From UBA1181 sp045226255 (lineage in GTDB: Bacteria > Bacteroidota > Bacteroidia > Bacteroidales > Paludibacteraceae): DNA of 64,000 nucleotides. The notes under the pieces were generated by a model that did no database searches, had not been told where the DNA came from, and saw nothing but the letters and a program-made list of their open reading frames with translations. Below, piece by piece: positions 26,207 to 34,971 of the stretch. Position 1 is the first letter of the stretch. Every line of letters begins with the position of its first letter. Location of the stretch: NCBI GenBank assembly GCA_045226255.1, contig JBGVCG010000010.1, positions 62,001 through 126,000 of the forward strand. The letters are read 5' to 3'. Made by a program: the position numbers and the translations under genes.

Positions 26207-26992
26207 ATGGGAAAGATCATAGCAATCGCAAATCAGAAAGGTGGCGTAGGGAAAACCACGACAGCCGTCAACTTAGCAGCATCGTTAGCGGTGTTGGAGA
26301 AGAAAGTGTTGATTGTGGATGCGGATCCGCAGGCCAATGCCTCTTCCGGTTTAGGCCTTGACGTCCGCAAGTTGAAGAAGACCGTGTACGAATGTATCTC
26401 AGGGGAGATCGACCCGCACGAGGCGATTTACGACACGGAGCTTGAGAACTTGAAGATTATTCCGTCTCATGTGGATTTGGTCGGTGCAGAAGTCGAGATG
26501 ATCAACCTCGAAGACCGCGAGAAGTACATGAAGGCGATGTTGGAGAAGTTGAGAAACGACTACGATTTCATCTTCATCGATTGCTGTCCGTCCCTAGGGT
26601 TGATCACCATCAACTCCCTGACTGCCGCAGACTCCATCATCATACCAGTACAGTGCGAATACTTCGCCTTGGAGGGAATCGCCAAGTTGCTCGCCACCAT
26701 CAAATTGGTAAAGAGTAAACTGAATCCTGGATTGGAGATCGAAGGCTTCCTGCTGACGATGTACGATGCGCGTACCGCACTCAACAGAATGGTGGTGGAT
26801 GACGTGAGAAAGAACTTCAAGGACATGGTATTCGACACCATCATACAAAGAAACGTACGTTTAGGCGAGGCACCTAGTTACGGGAAACCAGTCATCACAT
26901 ATGATGCGGACTCAAGGGGAGCCATCAACTATATGAGTCTGGCTAACGAATTGTTAGTAAGATGTTCAAAAGATGTTAACGTAGAAGCATAA
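26207..26992 (+). CDS. parA: Chromosome-partitioning ATPase ParA (Soj)
   Basis: A 261-residue deviant Walker A ATPase that drives segregation of ParB-bound origin regions. The KGGVGKTTTAVNLA motif (11-24) carries the signature lysine, followed by VDADPQANASSGLG and FIFIDCCPSLG (Walker B). It lacks the N-terminal DNA-binding domain of plasmid ParA type Ia, which fits the chromosomal Soj class. parB follows 5 bp after the stop. The neighbourhood parA-parB-DUF5683-MltD is a conserved Bacteroidetes block and argues for a chromosome rather than a plasmid. Confidence 0.96.
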   Translation: MGKIIAIANQKGGVGKTTTAVNLAASLAVLEKKVLIVDADPQANASSGLGLDVRKLKKTVYECISGEIDPHEAIYDTELENLKIIPSHVDLVGAEVEMINLEDREKYMKAMLEKLRNDYDFIFIDCCPSLGLITINSLTAADSIIIPVQCEYFALEGIAKLLATIKLVKSKLNPGLEIEGFLLTMYDARTALNRMVVDDVRKNFKDMVFDTIIQRNVRLGEAPSYGKPVITYDADSRGAINYMSLANELLVRCSKDVNVEA

Positions 26993-26997
26993 CAGAC

Positions 26998-27897
26998 ATG
27001 GCCAAGAAATTCGGAGGTTTGAACCTAAGCAGAGGAATCAACTCAATGATTCCGACGGATGACGACGAGAAAGGAAGCGTCGCAGGCGCATCGTCCATCA
27101 ACGACGTGAAAATATCAGAGATAGAGGCCAATCCAGACCAGCCACGTCGCGACTTCGACGAGGAAGCCCTCAACGAATTGGCGGACTCCATCAAACAGAT
27201 CGGTGTGGTACAACCCATCACCCTGCGCAAGTTGGCGGAAGGGAAATACCAAATCGTAGCGGGAGAGCGTCGTTTCAGGGCATCCCAAATCGCAGGACTG
27301 GAGAGCATACCTGCCTACATCAGGGAAGTGAACGAATCACAACTGATGGAGATGGCACTCATCGAGAATATCCAAAGGGAAGACCTGAACGCAATTGAAG
27401 AAGCGCTCGCCTATCAAAACCTGATGGATAAATGTGACTACACACAAGACCAATTGAGCGAACGTGTGGGCAAGAAACGCGCCACGGTCGCCAACTACCT
27501 GCGACTACTCAGACTCCCCGCAGAAATTCAGATGGCGGTGAAAGACAAGAAGGTAGACATGGGTCACGCCCGCGCTTTAATGTCCATCGAAGACCCTGTA
27601 GCCCAATTGGAGGTCTACAATCGAATCATCACGGAAGGCTTGTCCGTCCGGAAAGTGGAGGAGATTGCGAAGAGCATCAAGGAAGGAAGTCCGGCGAACA
27701 CTGCCTCTAAAGGCTCCCCAGCCAAAGAGCTTCCAGAAGAATATGCGATACTGAAAGAGAGACTGAACGGTTTATTCAACACCCCGATCAGTATGACATG
27801 CGACAAGAAAGGAAAGGGGAAAATCACCATCCAATTCAACAACGACGATGACTTGTTGAAAATCATGAACATATTCGACTCCATAAAGAACTCGTAG
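26998..27897 (+). CDS. parB: Chromosome-partitioning protein ParB
   Basis: A 299-residue CTP-dependent DNA clamp that loads at parS sites. The N-terminal nuclease-like domain shows PDQPRRDFDEEALNELADSI, then GVVQPITLRK and the CTP-binding loops AGERRFRAS and MALIENIQREDLN. The helix-turn-helix follows (YTQDQLSERVGKKRATVANYLRLL), and the C-terminal dimer domain ends DLLKIMNIFDSIKNS. No parS palindrome was seen in the immediate region. The next gene begins 18 bp after its stop, in the same frame. Confidence 0.96.
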   Translation: MAKKFGGLNLSRGINSMIPTDDDEKGSVAGASSINDVKISEIEANPDQPRRDFDEEALNELADSIKQIGVVQPITLRKLAEGKYQIVAGERRFRASQIAGLESIPAYIREVNESQLMEMALIENIQREDLNAIEEALAYQNLMDKCDYTQDQLSERVGKKRATVANYLRLLRLPAEIQMAVKDKKVDMGHARALMSIEDPVAQLEVYNRIITEGLSVRKVEEIAKSIKEGSPANTASKGSPAKELPEEYAILKERLNGLFNTPISMTCDKKGKGKITIQFNNDDDLLKIMNIFDSIKNS

Positions 27898-27915
27898 ATT
27901 AAACAAGCTGAACGG

Positions 27916-28647
27916 TTGAGAAAGATTAACTCCATATTTGTTTTGCTAGTTGCTTTGTTCACCATGGCGACATCCTCCTACGGAGAAGGGATGACTGACA
28001 CTATCACCGTCGTATCCGTCCAAGAAGATTCCAGCCTGGTTATAACTAACACCACCGTCACAACACCTGCGAGCCAAGAGGAAGTACAAACTAGCGAAAG
28101 TGCGGAGGTGGTCGATTCACCTAAGAAAGCGAAAAAAACGAAATACAAGAAGGACGCGTTCATGCCCAACCCGAAACGGGCGACTTGGTATGCCATCGTA
28201 TGTCCTGGATTAGGCCAAATTTACAATCGTAGTTACTGGAAACTTCCTGTTTTATACGGCGGGGTATTGGCATGCACCTACCTCATCTCATGGAACGGAC
28301 GAATGTACAACGACTACCGAAACGCCTACCATGACATCATCGACAGCGACCCGAACACTACCAGCTATTTGTCCCTGTTCCCCACCTACGATGGTTCACA
28401 GAATTGGTTGCCCAACACATTGCGGACCAAAATGAACAACTACCGCAGAACAAGGGACATGAGTGTTTTCGCCGTTGTGGCGTTGTACATGGTGAGTGCG
28501 GTAGACGCATTCGTGGACGCACACTTGTACGATTTCACAGTATCAGACGACTTATCGCTCCGTGTGGAGCCAATCATAAACAGTTACGGTATGGACCACA
28601 TGAACAAGAGCAGGTCATTCGGGTTCCGCTGTAACATCACTTTTTAA
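27916..28647 (+). CDS. DUF5683 domain-containing membrane protein
   Basis: A 243-residue protein with an apparent signal segment (NSIFVLLVALFTMATSSYG), an acidic/Thr-rich linker, a basic KKAKKTKYKK stretch and a DUF5683 domain beginning NPKRATWYAIVCPGLGQIYNRSYWKLP. The hydrophobic stretches VLYGGVLACTYLISW and FAVVALYMVSAVDAFVDAHLYD follow. Function is unknown, but the position between parB and a lytic transglycosylase is conserved in the phylum. The start is TTG 27916, as no ATG is available upstream after the parB stop; this start is the least certain part of the call. Confidence 0.85.
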   Translation: MRKINSIFVLLVALFTMATSSYGEGMTDTITVVSVQEDSSLVITNTTVTTPASQEEVQTSESAEVVDSPKKAKKTKYKKDAFMPNPKRATWYAIVCPGLGQIYNRSYWKLPVLYGGVLACTYLISWNGRMYNDYRNAYHDIIDSDPNTTSYLSLFPTYDGSQNWLPNTLRTKMNNYRRTRDMSVFAVVALYMVSAVDAFVDAHLYDFTVSDDLSLRVEPIINSYGMDHMNKSRSFGFRCNITF

Positions 28648-28659
28648 GGAAAAGGAATA

Positions 28660-30033
28660 ATGTTAAAGCATTTATGGACAATCATTGCGTTGGTCGTAGC
28701 AAGCGCCAACGTGATGGCACAAGACGAAGAGAACGAAACAGAGGCGAGCGAAAGTGAGATCATCGCCCAAGAAGAGGAAATCGAGGAACAGGAAGAGCAA
28801 GCGGACTTGGCCTTCATCGACTCGGTGGAGTCCGCAAACGCAAAAGGGGACACCATCAAAATATACTCGGATCTCCCTGTCGGCTTCGACAACAAAATGG
28901 ATAGTCTGCTGAACGAATATTACAAATCCGTCATCGTGGCGCCTAAAAAACGTAAATGCGTGTCGGACAGCATCGGAGTGGGTTGCAGCGACGAGGTCTA
29001 CATCGCCAGACTGCAGAAGATTCCAGCCATCATGGAACTCGCCTATAACCCTATCGTAAAGAAACACATCGAATTATACGTGCTGAAACGCCGCAAGCAG
29101 GTGGAGAACATGCTGGGCATCGGCGAATACTACTTCCCAATCTTCGAACAGGAACTGGAGGCCGCCAAGCTTCCTCTCGAACTGAAATACTTGCCAGTCA
29201 TCGAGTCGGCGCTCAACCCGCTGGCATTCTCCCGCGCGGGCGCATCCGGTCTTTGGCAATTCATGTACGGAACAGGCAAATTGTACGGATTGGAGGGCAA
29301 TAGCTTGGTGGACGAGAGACGTGACCCTATCAAAGCCACTCATGCGGCAGTACGCTTCCTCGGAGACCTCTACAAAATCTATGGAGATTGGTCGCTCGTG
29401 ATCGCCGCCTACAACTGCGGTCCGGGCAACGTGAACAAAGCCATCAAACGGGCGAACGGCAAGAAAGACTATTGGGCCATCTACCCTTACCTGCCATTGG
29501 AGACCAGAGGATATGTGCCGGCCTTCATCGCCGCCACCTACGCCATGACCTACTACAAAGAACATAACATCTGCCCAGCAAAGATGCAGATGCCAGTGCT
29601 GTGCGACACGATCAGGCTGAGCGAAAGGGTTCACCTGGGGCAAATTGCGGAGGTGATGAAGATCGACATCAAACTCCTTCGTAGCCTCAACCCGCAATAC
29701 AGAAAGGACATCATCCCTGGCAACGGAGAGGTATACACGCTGTGCCTCCCGCAGAAAAGCATAAGCAGCTTCATCGACCAGAAAGACTCCATCATCGCCT
29801 ACAAAGCAGACTCGTTCGCCTTGAACAGAGCGGTGGTGCTCCCCGCAAAGGCAGACCCTTACTACAGAGGCATGAAGGGCGGAGCCATCGGCAAGGGCGT
29901 GTACATCGTGAAGAAGGGAGACTCCCTCTCCTCCATCGCCAAGCGCAGAAAGGTATCCGTCGCCAAACTGAAGCAATGGAACAACCTGAAATCCGACAGA
30001 ATACGCGCAGGACAGCGGTTGAGGATAAGATAA
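28660..30033 (+). CDS. MltD-like membrane-bound lytic transglycosylase with LysM domain
   Basis: Cleaves peptidoglycan glycan strands to 1,6-anhydro-muropeptides. The 457-residue protein has a signal peptide (MLKHLWTIIALVVASANVMA), an acidic Glu-rich linker (about 22-50), an SLT catalytic domain with Glu182 in LPVIESALNPLAFSRAGASGLWQFM and the downstream AAYNCGPGNVNKAI motif. A C-terminal LysM repeat (YIVKKGDSLSSIAKRRKVS...AGQRLRI) binds peptidoglycan. It closes the parAB-DUF5683 block. In many Bacteroidetes a relA/spoT gene follows; here it does not. Confidence 0.94.
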   Translation: MLKHLWTIIALVVASANVMAQDEENETEASESEIIAQEEEIEEQEEQADLAFIDSVESANAKGDTIKIYSDLPVGFDNKMDSLLNEYYKSVIVAPKKRKCVSDSIGVGCSDEVYIARLQKIPAIMELAYNPIVKKHIELYVLKRRKQVENMLGIGEYYFPIFEQELEAAKLPLELKYLPVIESALNPLAFSRAGASGLWQFMYGTGKLYGLEGNSLVDERRDPIKATHAAVRFLGDLYKIYGDWSLVIAAYNCGPGNVNKAIKRANGKKDYWAIYPYLPLETRGYVPAFIAATYAMTYYKEHNICPAKMQMPVLCDTIRLSERVHLGQIAEVMKIDIKLLRSLNPQYRKDIIPGNGEVYTLCLPQKSISSFIDQKDSIIAYKADSFALNRAVVLPAKADPYYRGMKGGAIGKGVYIVKKGDSLSSIAKRRKVSVAKLKQWNNLKSDRIRAGQRLRIR

Positions 30034-30265
30034 AGGGAGTTAAGAGAATTAAGAGTTAAGAGTTAAGAATTTACTGAAATAGCCGTCCCAGGAATCTTAC
30101 TTTTAGATAAGGCAGAGGATGTCATTCTGCGTTTCTGGAATAGTAAATAGTAAATCGCTAAATAGCAAACAGTAAACATCTTAATATTCAATACGATAAA
30201 GGGAATCGTCGTGAGCCGCATCAATTTTTTTCGTCGCTTCCCTTGCATTTCAAAAATTAAACGTT
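30034..30265. repeat. Gene-free spacer with two AT-rich repeat tracts
   Basis: 30036-30073 is a GAGTTAAGA/GAATTAAGA iteration. 30141-30177 is TAGTAAATAGTAAATCGCTAAATAG, sharing a 14-mer (30144-30157) with 23054-23067. AAGGGAA (30199-30205) and TTCCCTT (30238-30244) form an inverted repeat upstream of the trp promoter; its role is unknown. No coding sequence is supported. Confidence 0.6.
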
Positions 30266-30273
30266 TACATTTG
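30266..30273 (+). promoter_or_regulatory. -7 promoter element of trp operon
   Basis: TACATTTG is a perfect TAnnTTTG match. Transcription should start near 30278, about 16 nt before the leader-peptide ATG. Confidence 0.7.
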
Positions 30274-30293
30274 CGGTGTAAAATTTTGCGGAT

Positions 30294-30371
30294 ATGGCAA
30301 ACAAAATGAACATGAACATAGCTAACAGCCTTTATTGGTGGCGCCCGACTCTCTTTCAATCCCGGAGGTGA
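30294..30371 (+). CDS. Trp operon leader peptide (25 residues, tandem Trp codons)
   Basis: A short open frame reads MANKMNMNIANSLYWWRPTL followed by FQSRR and a TGA stop at 30369-30371. Two adjacent TGG codons lie at 30336-30341. It sits between a consensus promoter and an intrinsic terminator, directly before trpE. In the known logic of trp attenuation, shortage of charged tRNA-Trp stalls the ribosome at the tandem Trp codons and changes the folding of the leader RNA. No other amino acid is over-represented at the stall site. Confidence 0.88.
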   Translation: MANKMNMNIANSLYWWRPTLFQSRR

Positions 30372-30406
30372 GCGAGTGCTTATGTTTGTGTTTAAACGAT
30401 ATAGAA

Positions 30407-30437
30407 AGCCCGTTGGAAATCTCCAGCGGGCTTTTTT
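30407..30437 (+). terminator. Trp operon attenuator (intrinsic terminator)
   Basis: AGCCCGTTGG (30407-30416) pairs with CCAGCGGGCT (30423-30432), 10 bp with one G-U pair, followed by CTTTTTTATTT. It lies 45 bp before trpE, so termination here blocks the operon. Confidence 0.92.
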
Positions 30438-30481
30438 ATTTCCAATAGTTCAGAAAATAACAAAATTAGTATAATAAGAAA

Positions 30482-31888
30482 ATGAAGAAATTCAGTTATT
30501 CCATTCAAAGCAAGAAACTACTTGCCGACATGTACACTCCCGTGAGTGTCTACATGCGTCTCCGCGACCTGTACAGTAGCAGTGCGCTCATGGAGAGTTC
30601 AGATTATCACAGTATGGAAAACGCGCGTTCGTACATCGGTGTGTCGCCTATCGCCTCCATCGCCATCGGACATGGGAAGTCGGAGATGACCTTCCCGGAC
30701 GGTTCGGTCGTGAAGGGGGAGATCTCGGAGAAGTGCCATGTGGACAAGGTGATCCGCGAGTTCATGTCGTGCTTCGACATCCAAGGCGCAGAGAACCTGC
30801 ACTGCGGACTCTTCGGCTACACCTCCTTCAATGCGGTGCGCTACTTCGAGAACATCGCCGTGAAGGATGAGACCCAGACCAAAAACGACGCGCCGGACAT
30901 TCTGTACGTCTTGTTCAAAAACATCGTTGAGTTTGACCACTACAACAGTTCGCTCAAAATCATCTCCCTCTGCGCCGACGGCGAGGAGTCTGAGATCGCA
31001 AACATCGAGCGTCAGATGAACCGCACCAACATCCGCGCGTACGGATTCCACCCTGTAGGAGAGACCACCAGCACCCTGACGGACGAGGAGCATAAGGCGA
31101 ACATCCGCAAGGGTATCGAGCACTGCCTCCGTGGCGATGTCTTCCAGATCGTTCTTTCGAGACGATTCATCCAACGCTTCGAAGGAGACGACTTCAAGCT
31201 CTACCGTGCTTTGCGCAGCATCAACCCATCCCCTTACTTGTTCTACTTCGACATGGGCGGCTTCCGCATCTTCGGTTCGTCGCCTGAGACCCACTGCCGC
31301 ATCATCGGTAGCAAGCGGGTGGCTTACATCGATCCGATCGCAGGTACGACCAAACGTACGGGTAATGCGGAGATCGACGCACAGAACGCGCAATACCTGA
31401 GAAACGACCCGAAAGAGAACGCCGAGCACGTGATGCTGGTCGACTTGGCCCGCAACGACCTGAGCCGCAACTGCCATGGTGTGAAGGTGGATTTCTACAA
31501 GGATATGCAATACTACAGCCACGTCATCCACTTGGTGAGCCGTGTGAGCGGAGAACTCGACGCGGATGCGGACCCGATCCGCACCTTCATAGACACTTTC
31601 CCTGCCGGCACACTCTCCGGTGCGCCTAAGGTACGCGCCATGCAGCTCATCAGCGAATACGAGCCTCATAACCGTGGCGCCTACGGAGGTTGCGTGGGCA
31701 TCATCGGATTCGACGGTTCCCTCAACCAAGCGATCACCATCCGCACATTCGTCAGCCGTAACAATGAACTCTGGTTCCAGGCGGGCGGCGGTATCGTGGC
31801 CAAGAGCAACGAGGAATATGAGCTTCAGGAGGTGAACAACAAGTTGGGCGCCCTCAAGAAGGCTATCGAGATGGCAGAAACAATGTGA
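30482..31888 (+). CDS. trpE: Anthranilate synthase component I
   Basis: Converts chorismate plus ammonia (from TrpG) to anthranilate, the first committed step of tryptophan synthesis. The 468-residue chorismate-utilising enzyme shows the conserved IVLSRRFIQ, NPSPYLFYFDMGGFRIFGSSPE, DPIAGTTKR, DLARNDLSR and FPAGTLSGAPKVRAM segments, and the terminal QAGGGIVAKSNEEYELQE. The N-terminal region carries a SxxxP-type start of the feedback-inhibition site (ALMESSDYHSME), consistent with Trp inhibition. It is the first gene of trpEGDCFBA, under the attenuator just upstream. Confidence 0.96.
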   Translation: MKKFSYSIQSKKLLADMYTPVSVYMRLRDLYSSSALMESSDYHSMENARSYIGVSPIASIAIGHGKSEMTFPDGSVVKGEISEKCHVDKVIREFMSCFDIQGAENLHCGLFGYTSFNAVRYFENIAVKDETQTKNDAPDILYVLFKNIVEFDHYNSSLKIISLCADGEESEIANIERQMNRTNIRAYGFHPVGETTSTLTDEEHKANIRKGIEHCLRGDVFQIVLSRRFIQRFEGDDFKLYRALRSINPSPYLFYFDMGGFRIFGSSPETHCRIIGSKRVAYIDPIAGTTKRTGNAEIDAQNAQYLRNDPKENAEHVMLVDLARNDLSRNCHGVKVDFYKDMQYYSHVIHLVSRVSGELDADADPIRTFIDTFPAGTLSGAPKVRAMQLISEYEPHNRGAYGGCVGIIGFDGSLNQAITIRTFVSRNNELWFQAGGGIVAKSNEEYELQEVNNKLGALKKAIEMAETM

Positions 31889-31909
31889 AACAATTAAATC
31901 GAACGTACA

Positions 31910-32473
31910 ATGAAAATCGTTATCATAGACAATTACGACTCATTCACCTATAACCTCTACCACTTGCTGCGTGAGGTGGGTGCCGACACAACTGTAGTCC
32001 GCAACGACAAGTTCGCCTTGCCTGACTTGGAGCAATACGACAAGATCGTCCTCTCCCCTGGCCCTGGAATCCCTTCCGAGGCGGGTCTGCTGCTCGACGC
32101 GATCGACAGATACGCAGGCAAGAAACCTATCCTTGGCGTATGCCTCGGTCATCAGGCCATCGGCCAATACTTCGGAGCGGAGCTCACCAACCTGACGGAC
32201 GTATTCCATGGGGTGCAGACGGACGTGCGCCGCACCAACGACGACTATCTGTTCAACGGATTGCCGGAGAGATTCCCTGTGGGAAGATACCACTCATGGG
32301 TGGTGGACGCAGCCTCCATGCCTAGCACGTTGCAGGTCACGGCCACAAGCGACGAGGGCTTGGTGATGGCGCTGAAACACAAGGAGTATGACATCCACGG
32401 CATACAATTCCACCCTGAATCGGTGCTCACGCCCGACGGAAGGAAAATTATCGAGAATTTTATAAACAAATAA
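31910..32473 (+). CDS. trpG: Anthranilate synthase component II (glutamine amidotransferase)
   Basis: Provides ammonia from glutamine to TrpE. The 187-residue class I amidotransferase has the oxyanion motif SPGPGIPSEAG, the catalytic Cys78 in LGVCLGHQAIG, and the His168/Glu170 pair in QFHPESVLTPDG. It is 21 bp after trpE and not fused to trpD. The same family includes PabA; an amphibolic role in folate synthesis is possible, but the operon context makes TrpG the main assignment. Confidence 0.95.
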   Translation: MKIVIIDNYDSFTYNLYHLLREVGADTTVVRNDKFALPDLEQYDKIVLSPGPGIPSEAGLLLDAIDRYAGKKPILGVCLGHQAIGQYFGAELTNLTDVFHGVQTDVRRTNDDYLFNGLPERFPVGRYHSWVVDAASMPSTLQVTATSDEGLVMALKHKEYDIHGIQFHPESVLTPDGRKIIENFINK

Positions 32474-32484
32474 ATCATACGATC

Positions 32485-33486
32485 ATGAAACAGATATTAT
32501 CACGTCTGGTGCTCCACGAGGAGTTGACATCCGACGAAACAGAGCAGATACTCATAGGCATCACGCAAGGAAAATACAGCAACGAGCAGATCTCCGCGCT
32601 CATCATGGCCCTTCAGATGAGGGGAATCACGGTGGACGAGCTGCTCGGATTCCGCAGGGGAATCCTCAAAACGGGTGTGGCGGTAGACCTCTCCCCTTAC
32701 AAGCCAATCGATATCGTGGGTACGGGTGGCGACGGCAAGAACACGTTCAACATCTCCACTTGCGCCTGCTTCGTAGTGGCGGGTGCCGGCTACAAGGTGG
32801 CCAAGCATGGTAACTATGCGGCTACATCCGTGAGCGGTGCGAGCAACGTGATCGAGGCCCACGGTGTCAAGTTCACCAACGACAACGACAAGCTCAAACG
32901 GAGCATCGAGGAGTGCGGATTCGTCTATCAGCATGCGCAACTCTTCGCCACCGCCATGAAATATGTGGGAGGCATCCGCAAGTCATTGCAGATCCCTACG
33001 TTCTTCAACCTGCTCGGTCCGATCGTCAATCCATGCCAGCCAAGCTACCAACTGCTTGGTGTCGCCAACCTCGACCAGATGCGTCTCTACAGCAATGTTT
33101 ACCAGAAGATGGGCATTGGCTACGGTATCGTGAACAGCATCGACGGATACGATGAGATCTCCTTAACGGGCGATTTCAAAGTGGTGACCAACAACATGGA
33201 GAAGGTCTACAAGCCATCCGATGTGAACATGCCAATCTCCAACGTGGCGGACTTGAGCGGTTCGAGCCGTCAGACGTTAGAGGACGCGAAGGAGGTGTTC
33301 GATGCTGTACTGGAGGGTACCGCTACGGAGAGCCAGATCAACGTCGTGCTCATCAATGCGGCGTTCGCCATCAAGGTGATGGAGCCGAACAAAGACATCG
33401 AGGAGTGCATCGCGATCGCCACGGAATCACTCAAATCAGGCAAGGCATTGGGCGTCCTGAAGAAATACGTGGAATTAAACTCTTGA
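32485..33486 (+). CDS. trpD: Anthranilate phosphoribosyltransferase
   Basis: Transfers the phosphoribosyl group of PRPP to anthranilate. The length of 333 residues is standard. Motifs: the PRPP loop DIVGTGGDGKNTFNIST, the KHGNYAATSVSGASNVIEAHG segment, HAQLFATAMKYVGGIRKSL and TFFNLLGPIVNPCQP. It starts 11 bp after trpG. No fusion with trpG as in enterobacteria. Confidence 0.97.
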   Translation: MKQILSRLVLHEELTSDETEQILIGITQGKYSNEQISALIMALQMRGITVDELLGFRRGILKTGVAVDLSPYKPIDIVGTGGDGKNTFNISTCACFVVAGAGYKVAKHGNYAATSVSGASNVIEAHGVKFTNDNDKLKRSIEECGFVYQHAQLFATAMKYVGGIRKSLQIPTFFNLLGPIVNPCQPSYQLLGVANLDQMRLYSNVYQKMGIGYGIVNSIDGYDEISLTGDFKVVTNNMEKVYKPSDVNMPISNVADLSGSSRQTLEDAKEVFDAVLEGTATESQINVVLINAAFAIKVMEPNKDIEECIAIATESLKSGKALGVLKKYVELNS

Positions 33487-33513
33487 TTATAACAATCATA
33501 GAAGATTCGAGAC

Positions 33514-34314
33514 ATGAACAATTATCTTGAAAGAATAATGGCGACGAAAGGTGAGTGCGTGGCCGAGGCGAAGCGGAAGGTCTCCCTTGAGGAGGTGAAG
33601 GCCATGTGCCGCGACGTCCGCCCATGCTTCTCCCTTGCGGAAAACCTGCGGAAGCGCAACGGAATCATCGCCGAGTTCAAGCGCCAATCGCCCTCGAAGG
33701 GAGTGATCCACGGAGGCTTAACGCCCAAGCAGGTGGTTGTTTTCTACGAGCAAGCAGGTGTGAGCGCCGTTTCCGTGCTCACAGACACCCAGTTCTTCGG
33801 AGGCTCCATCGCGGACCTGCGGGAAGCGGCTTCGGTGCTCAACATTCCTATCCTACGCAAGGAGTTCATCAACGATCCATACCAAGTCTACGAAGCGTGT
33901 GCCAACGGCGCCTCCGCGATACTGTTGATCGCGGCAGTGCTCGAACGCACCCAGACGCAGGATCTGGCCGCCTTAGCCAACGAGCTTGGTCTTGAAGTTC
34001 TGTTGGAGCTCCACGACGAGGAGGAGTTGGAATATATCACTCCATCAATCAATGTCGTAGGAATCAATAACCGAAATCTTCGTACCTTTGAGGTCGATTT
34101 GAACCACTCCATCTCCATGGCCTCCTTCCTGCCGAAAGAGACGCCCAAAGTCTCTGAGAGCGGTATTCGAAGCATAGACAACATGGTGATGCTGCGGAAC
34201 GGAGGATTCGACGGATTCCTGATCGGTGAGAACTTCATGGCGGCAGAGAACCCAGGGCAGGCTTGCCTAACGTTCTGCAAAGAGTATACGGACCGTTTAT
34301 CACAAGGGAAATGA
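33514..34314 (+). CDS. trpC: Indole-3-glycerol phosphate synthase
   Basis: Closes the indole ring from CdRP. The 266-residue TIM barrel shows IIAEFKRQSPSKG (catalytic Lys), VSVLTDTQFFGGS, ILRKEFINDPYQVYEA, LLIAAVL, EVLLELHDEEEL, GINNRNLRTFEVD, SESGI and GFLIGENFM. It is separate from TrpF, which overlaps its stop by 4 bp (ATGA), indicating translational coupling. Confidence 0.97.
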   Translation: MNNYLERIMATKGECVAEAKRKVSLEEVKAMCRDVRPCFSLAENLRKRNGIIAEFKRQSPSKGVIHGGLTPKQVVVFYEQAGVSAVSVLTDTQFFGGSIADLREAASVLNIPILRKEFINDPYQVYEACANGASAILLIAAVLERTQTQDLAALANELGLEVLLELHDEEELEYITPSINVVGINNRNLRTFEVDLNHSISMASFLPKETPKVSESGIRSIDNMVMLRNGGFDGFLIGENFMAAENPGQACLTFCKEYTDRLSQGK

Positions 34315-34940
34315 GCAACGCACCGTTGAAAATAAAGGTTTGTGGGATGGCCGATGCCGAGAACCTAGCCCAATTAGCACGCTTGAAGCCGGACTATGTA
34401 GGGTTCATCTTCTACCCGAAGTCCAGCCGATACGTGGTGGGACGCTTGTCCGCCGAGGCGCTCAACGTGCTGCCCAGCACCACGAAAAGAGTGGGCGTAT
34501 TCGTCTCCGAAAAGCCAGAAACGCTCCTCGCCCTCGCGAAGGAGTATGGGCTCGACTACGTGCAGCTGCACGGTGACGAGAGCGTCGAATACTGCCAGCG
34601 CATCAGGCGACAGGGGTTGAAGGTGATCAAGGTCTTCCGTGTCTCCACGGCGGACGATCTAGCGGCAATCGCGGACTATGCCCAATGTGCCGACCTCTTC
34701 CTGTTCGACACCAAGACACCGCTGTATGGCGGGTGCGGGCAGGAGTTCGACTGGACCATCCTCGAACGAGCCCAGGTCCCTTTGCCATGGCTGATTTCGG
34801 GAGGCATCTCCGCCGACAACATCCAGCGGGCCTGCCAAACAGGCGCATTCGCCGTAGACCTGAACAGCAAGTTCGAGACCGCCCCGGGCGTGAAGGACAT
34901 CCCATTGCTTGAAAGATGTTTTGAATTAATACGTAAATAA
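34311..34940 (+). CDS. trpF: Phosphoribosylanthranilate isomerase
   Basis: Amadori rearrangement of PRA to CdRP. The start at ATG 34311 (MSNAPLKIKVCGM) gives a 209-residue protein with the catalytic Cys in KVCGM and Asp in DTKTPLYGGCGQEFDW, plus DYVQLHGDES, LISGGIS and VDLNSKFETAPGVKD. An in-frame extension to 34263 lies inside trpC and is a shadow. The 4-bp overlap with trpC confirms the start choice. Confidence 0.96.
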   Translation: MSNAPLKIKVCGMADAENLAQLARLKPDYVGFIFYPKSSRYVVGRLSAEALNVLPSTTKRVGVFVSEKPETLLALAKEYGLDYVQLHGDESVEYCQRIRRQGLKVIKVFRVSTADDLAAIADYAQCADLFLFDTKTPLYGGCGQEFDWTILERAQVPLPWLISGGISADNIQRACQTGAFAVDLNSKFETAPGVKDIPLLERCFELIRK

Positions 34941-34971
34941 CAGATTTTTAAATTATTAAATAGATAAATAT

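Larger units (their letters stand above)
30278..30440 (+). ncRNA. Trp attenuator leader RNA (Bacteroid-trp-like)
   Basis: Hairpin A spans 30341-30379, starting at the last base of the second Trp codon: helices 30341-30344/30376-30379, 30346-30347/30373-30374, 30349-30351/30370-30372 and 30353-30357/30364-30368. A stalled ribosome would cover its 5' arm and free the 3' arm. A candidate antiterminator is GGAG (30364-30367) with CTCC (30421-30424) plus GTGCTT (30376-30381) with AAGCCC (30406-30411, one mismatch). The terminator is a separate feature. The element resembles the Rfam Bacteroid-trp motif as I remember it; the folding is by hand. Confidence 0.75.
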
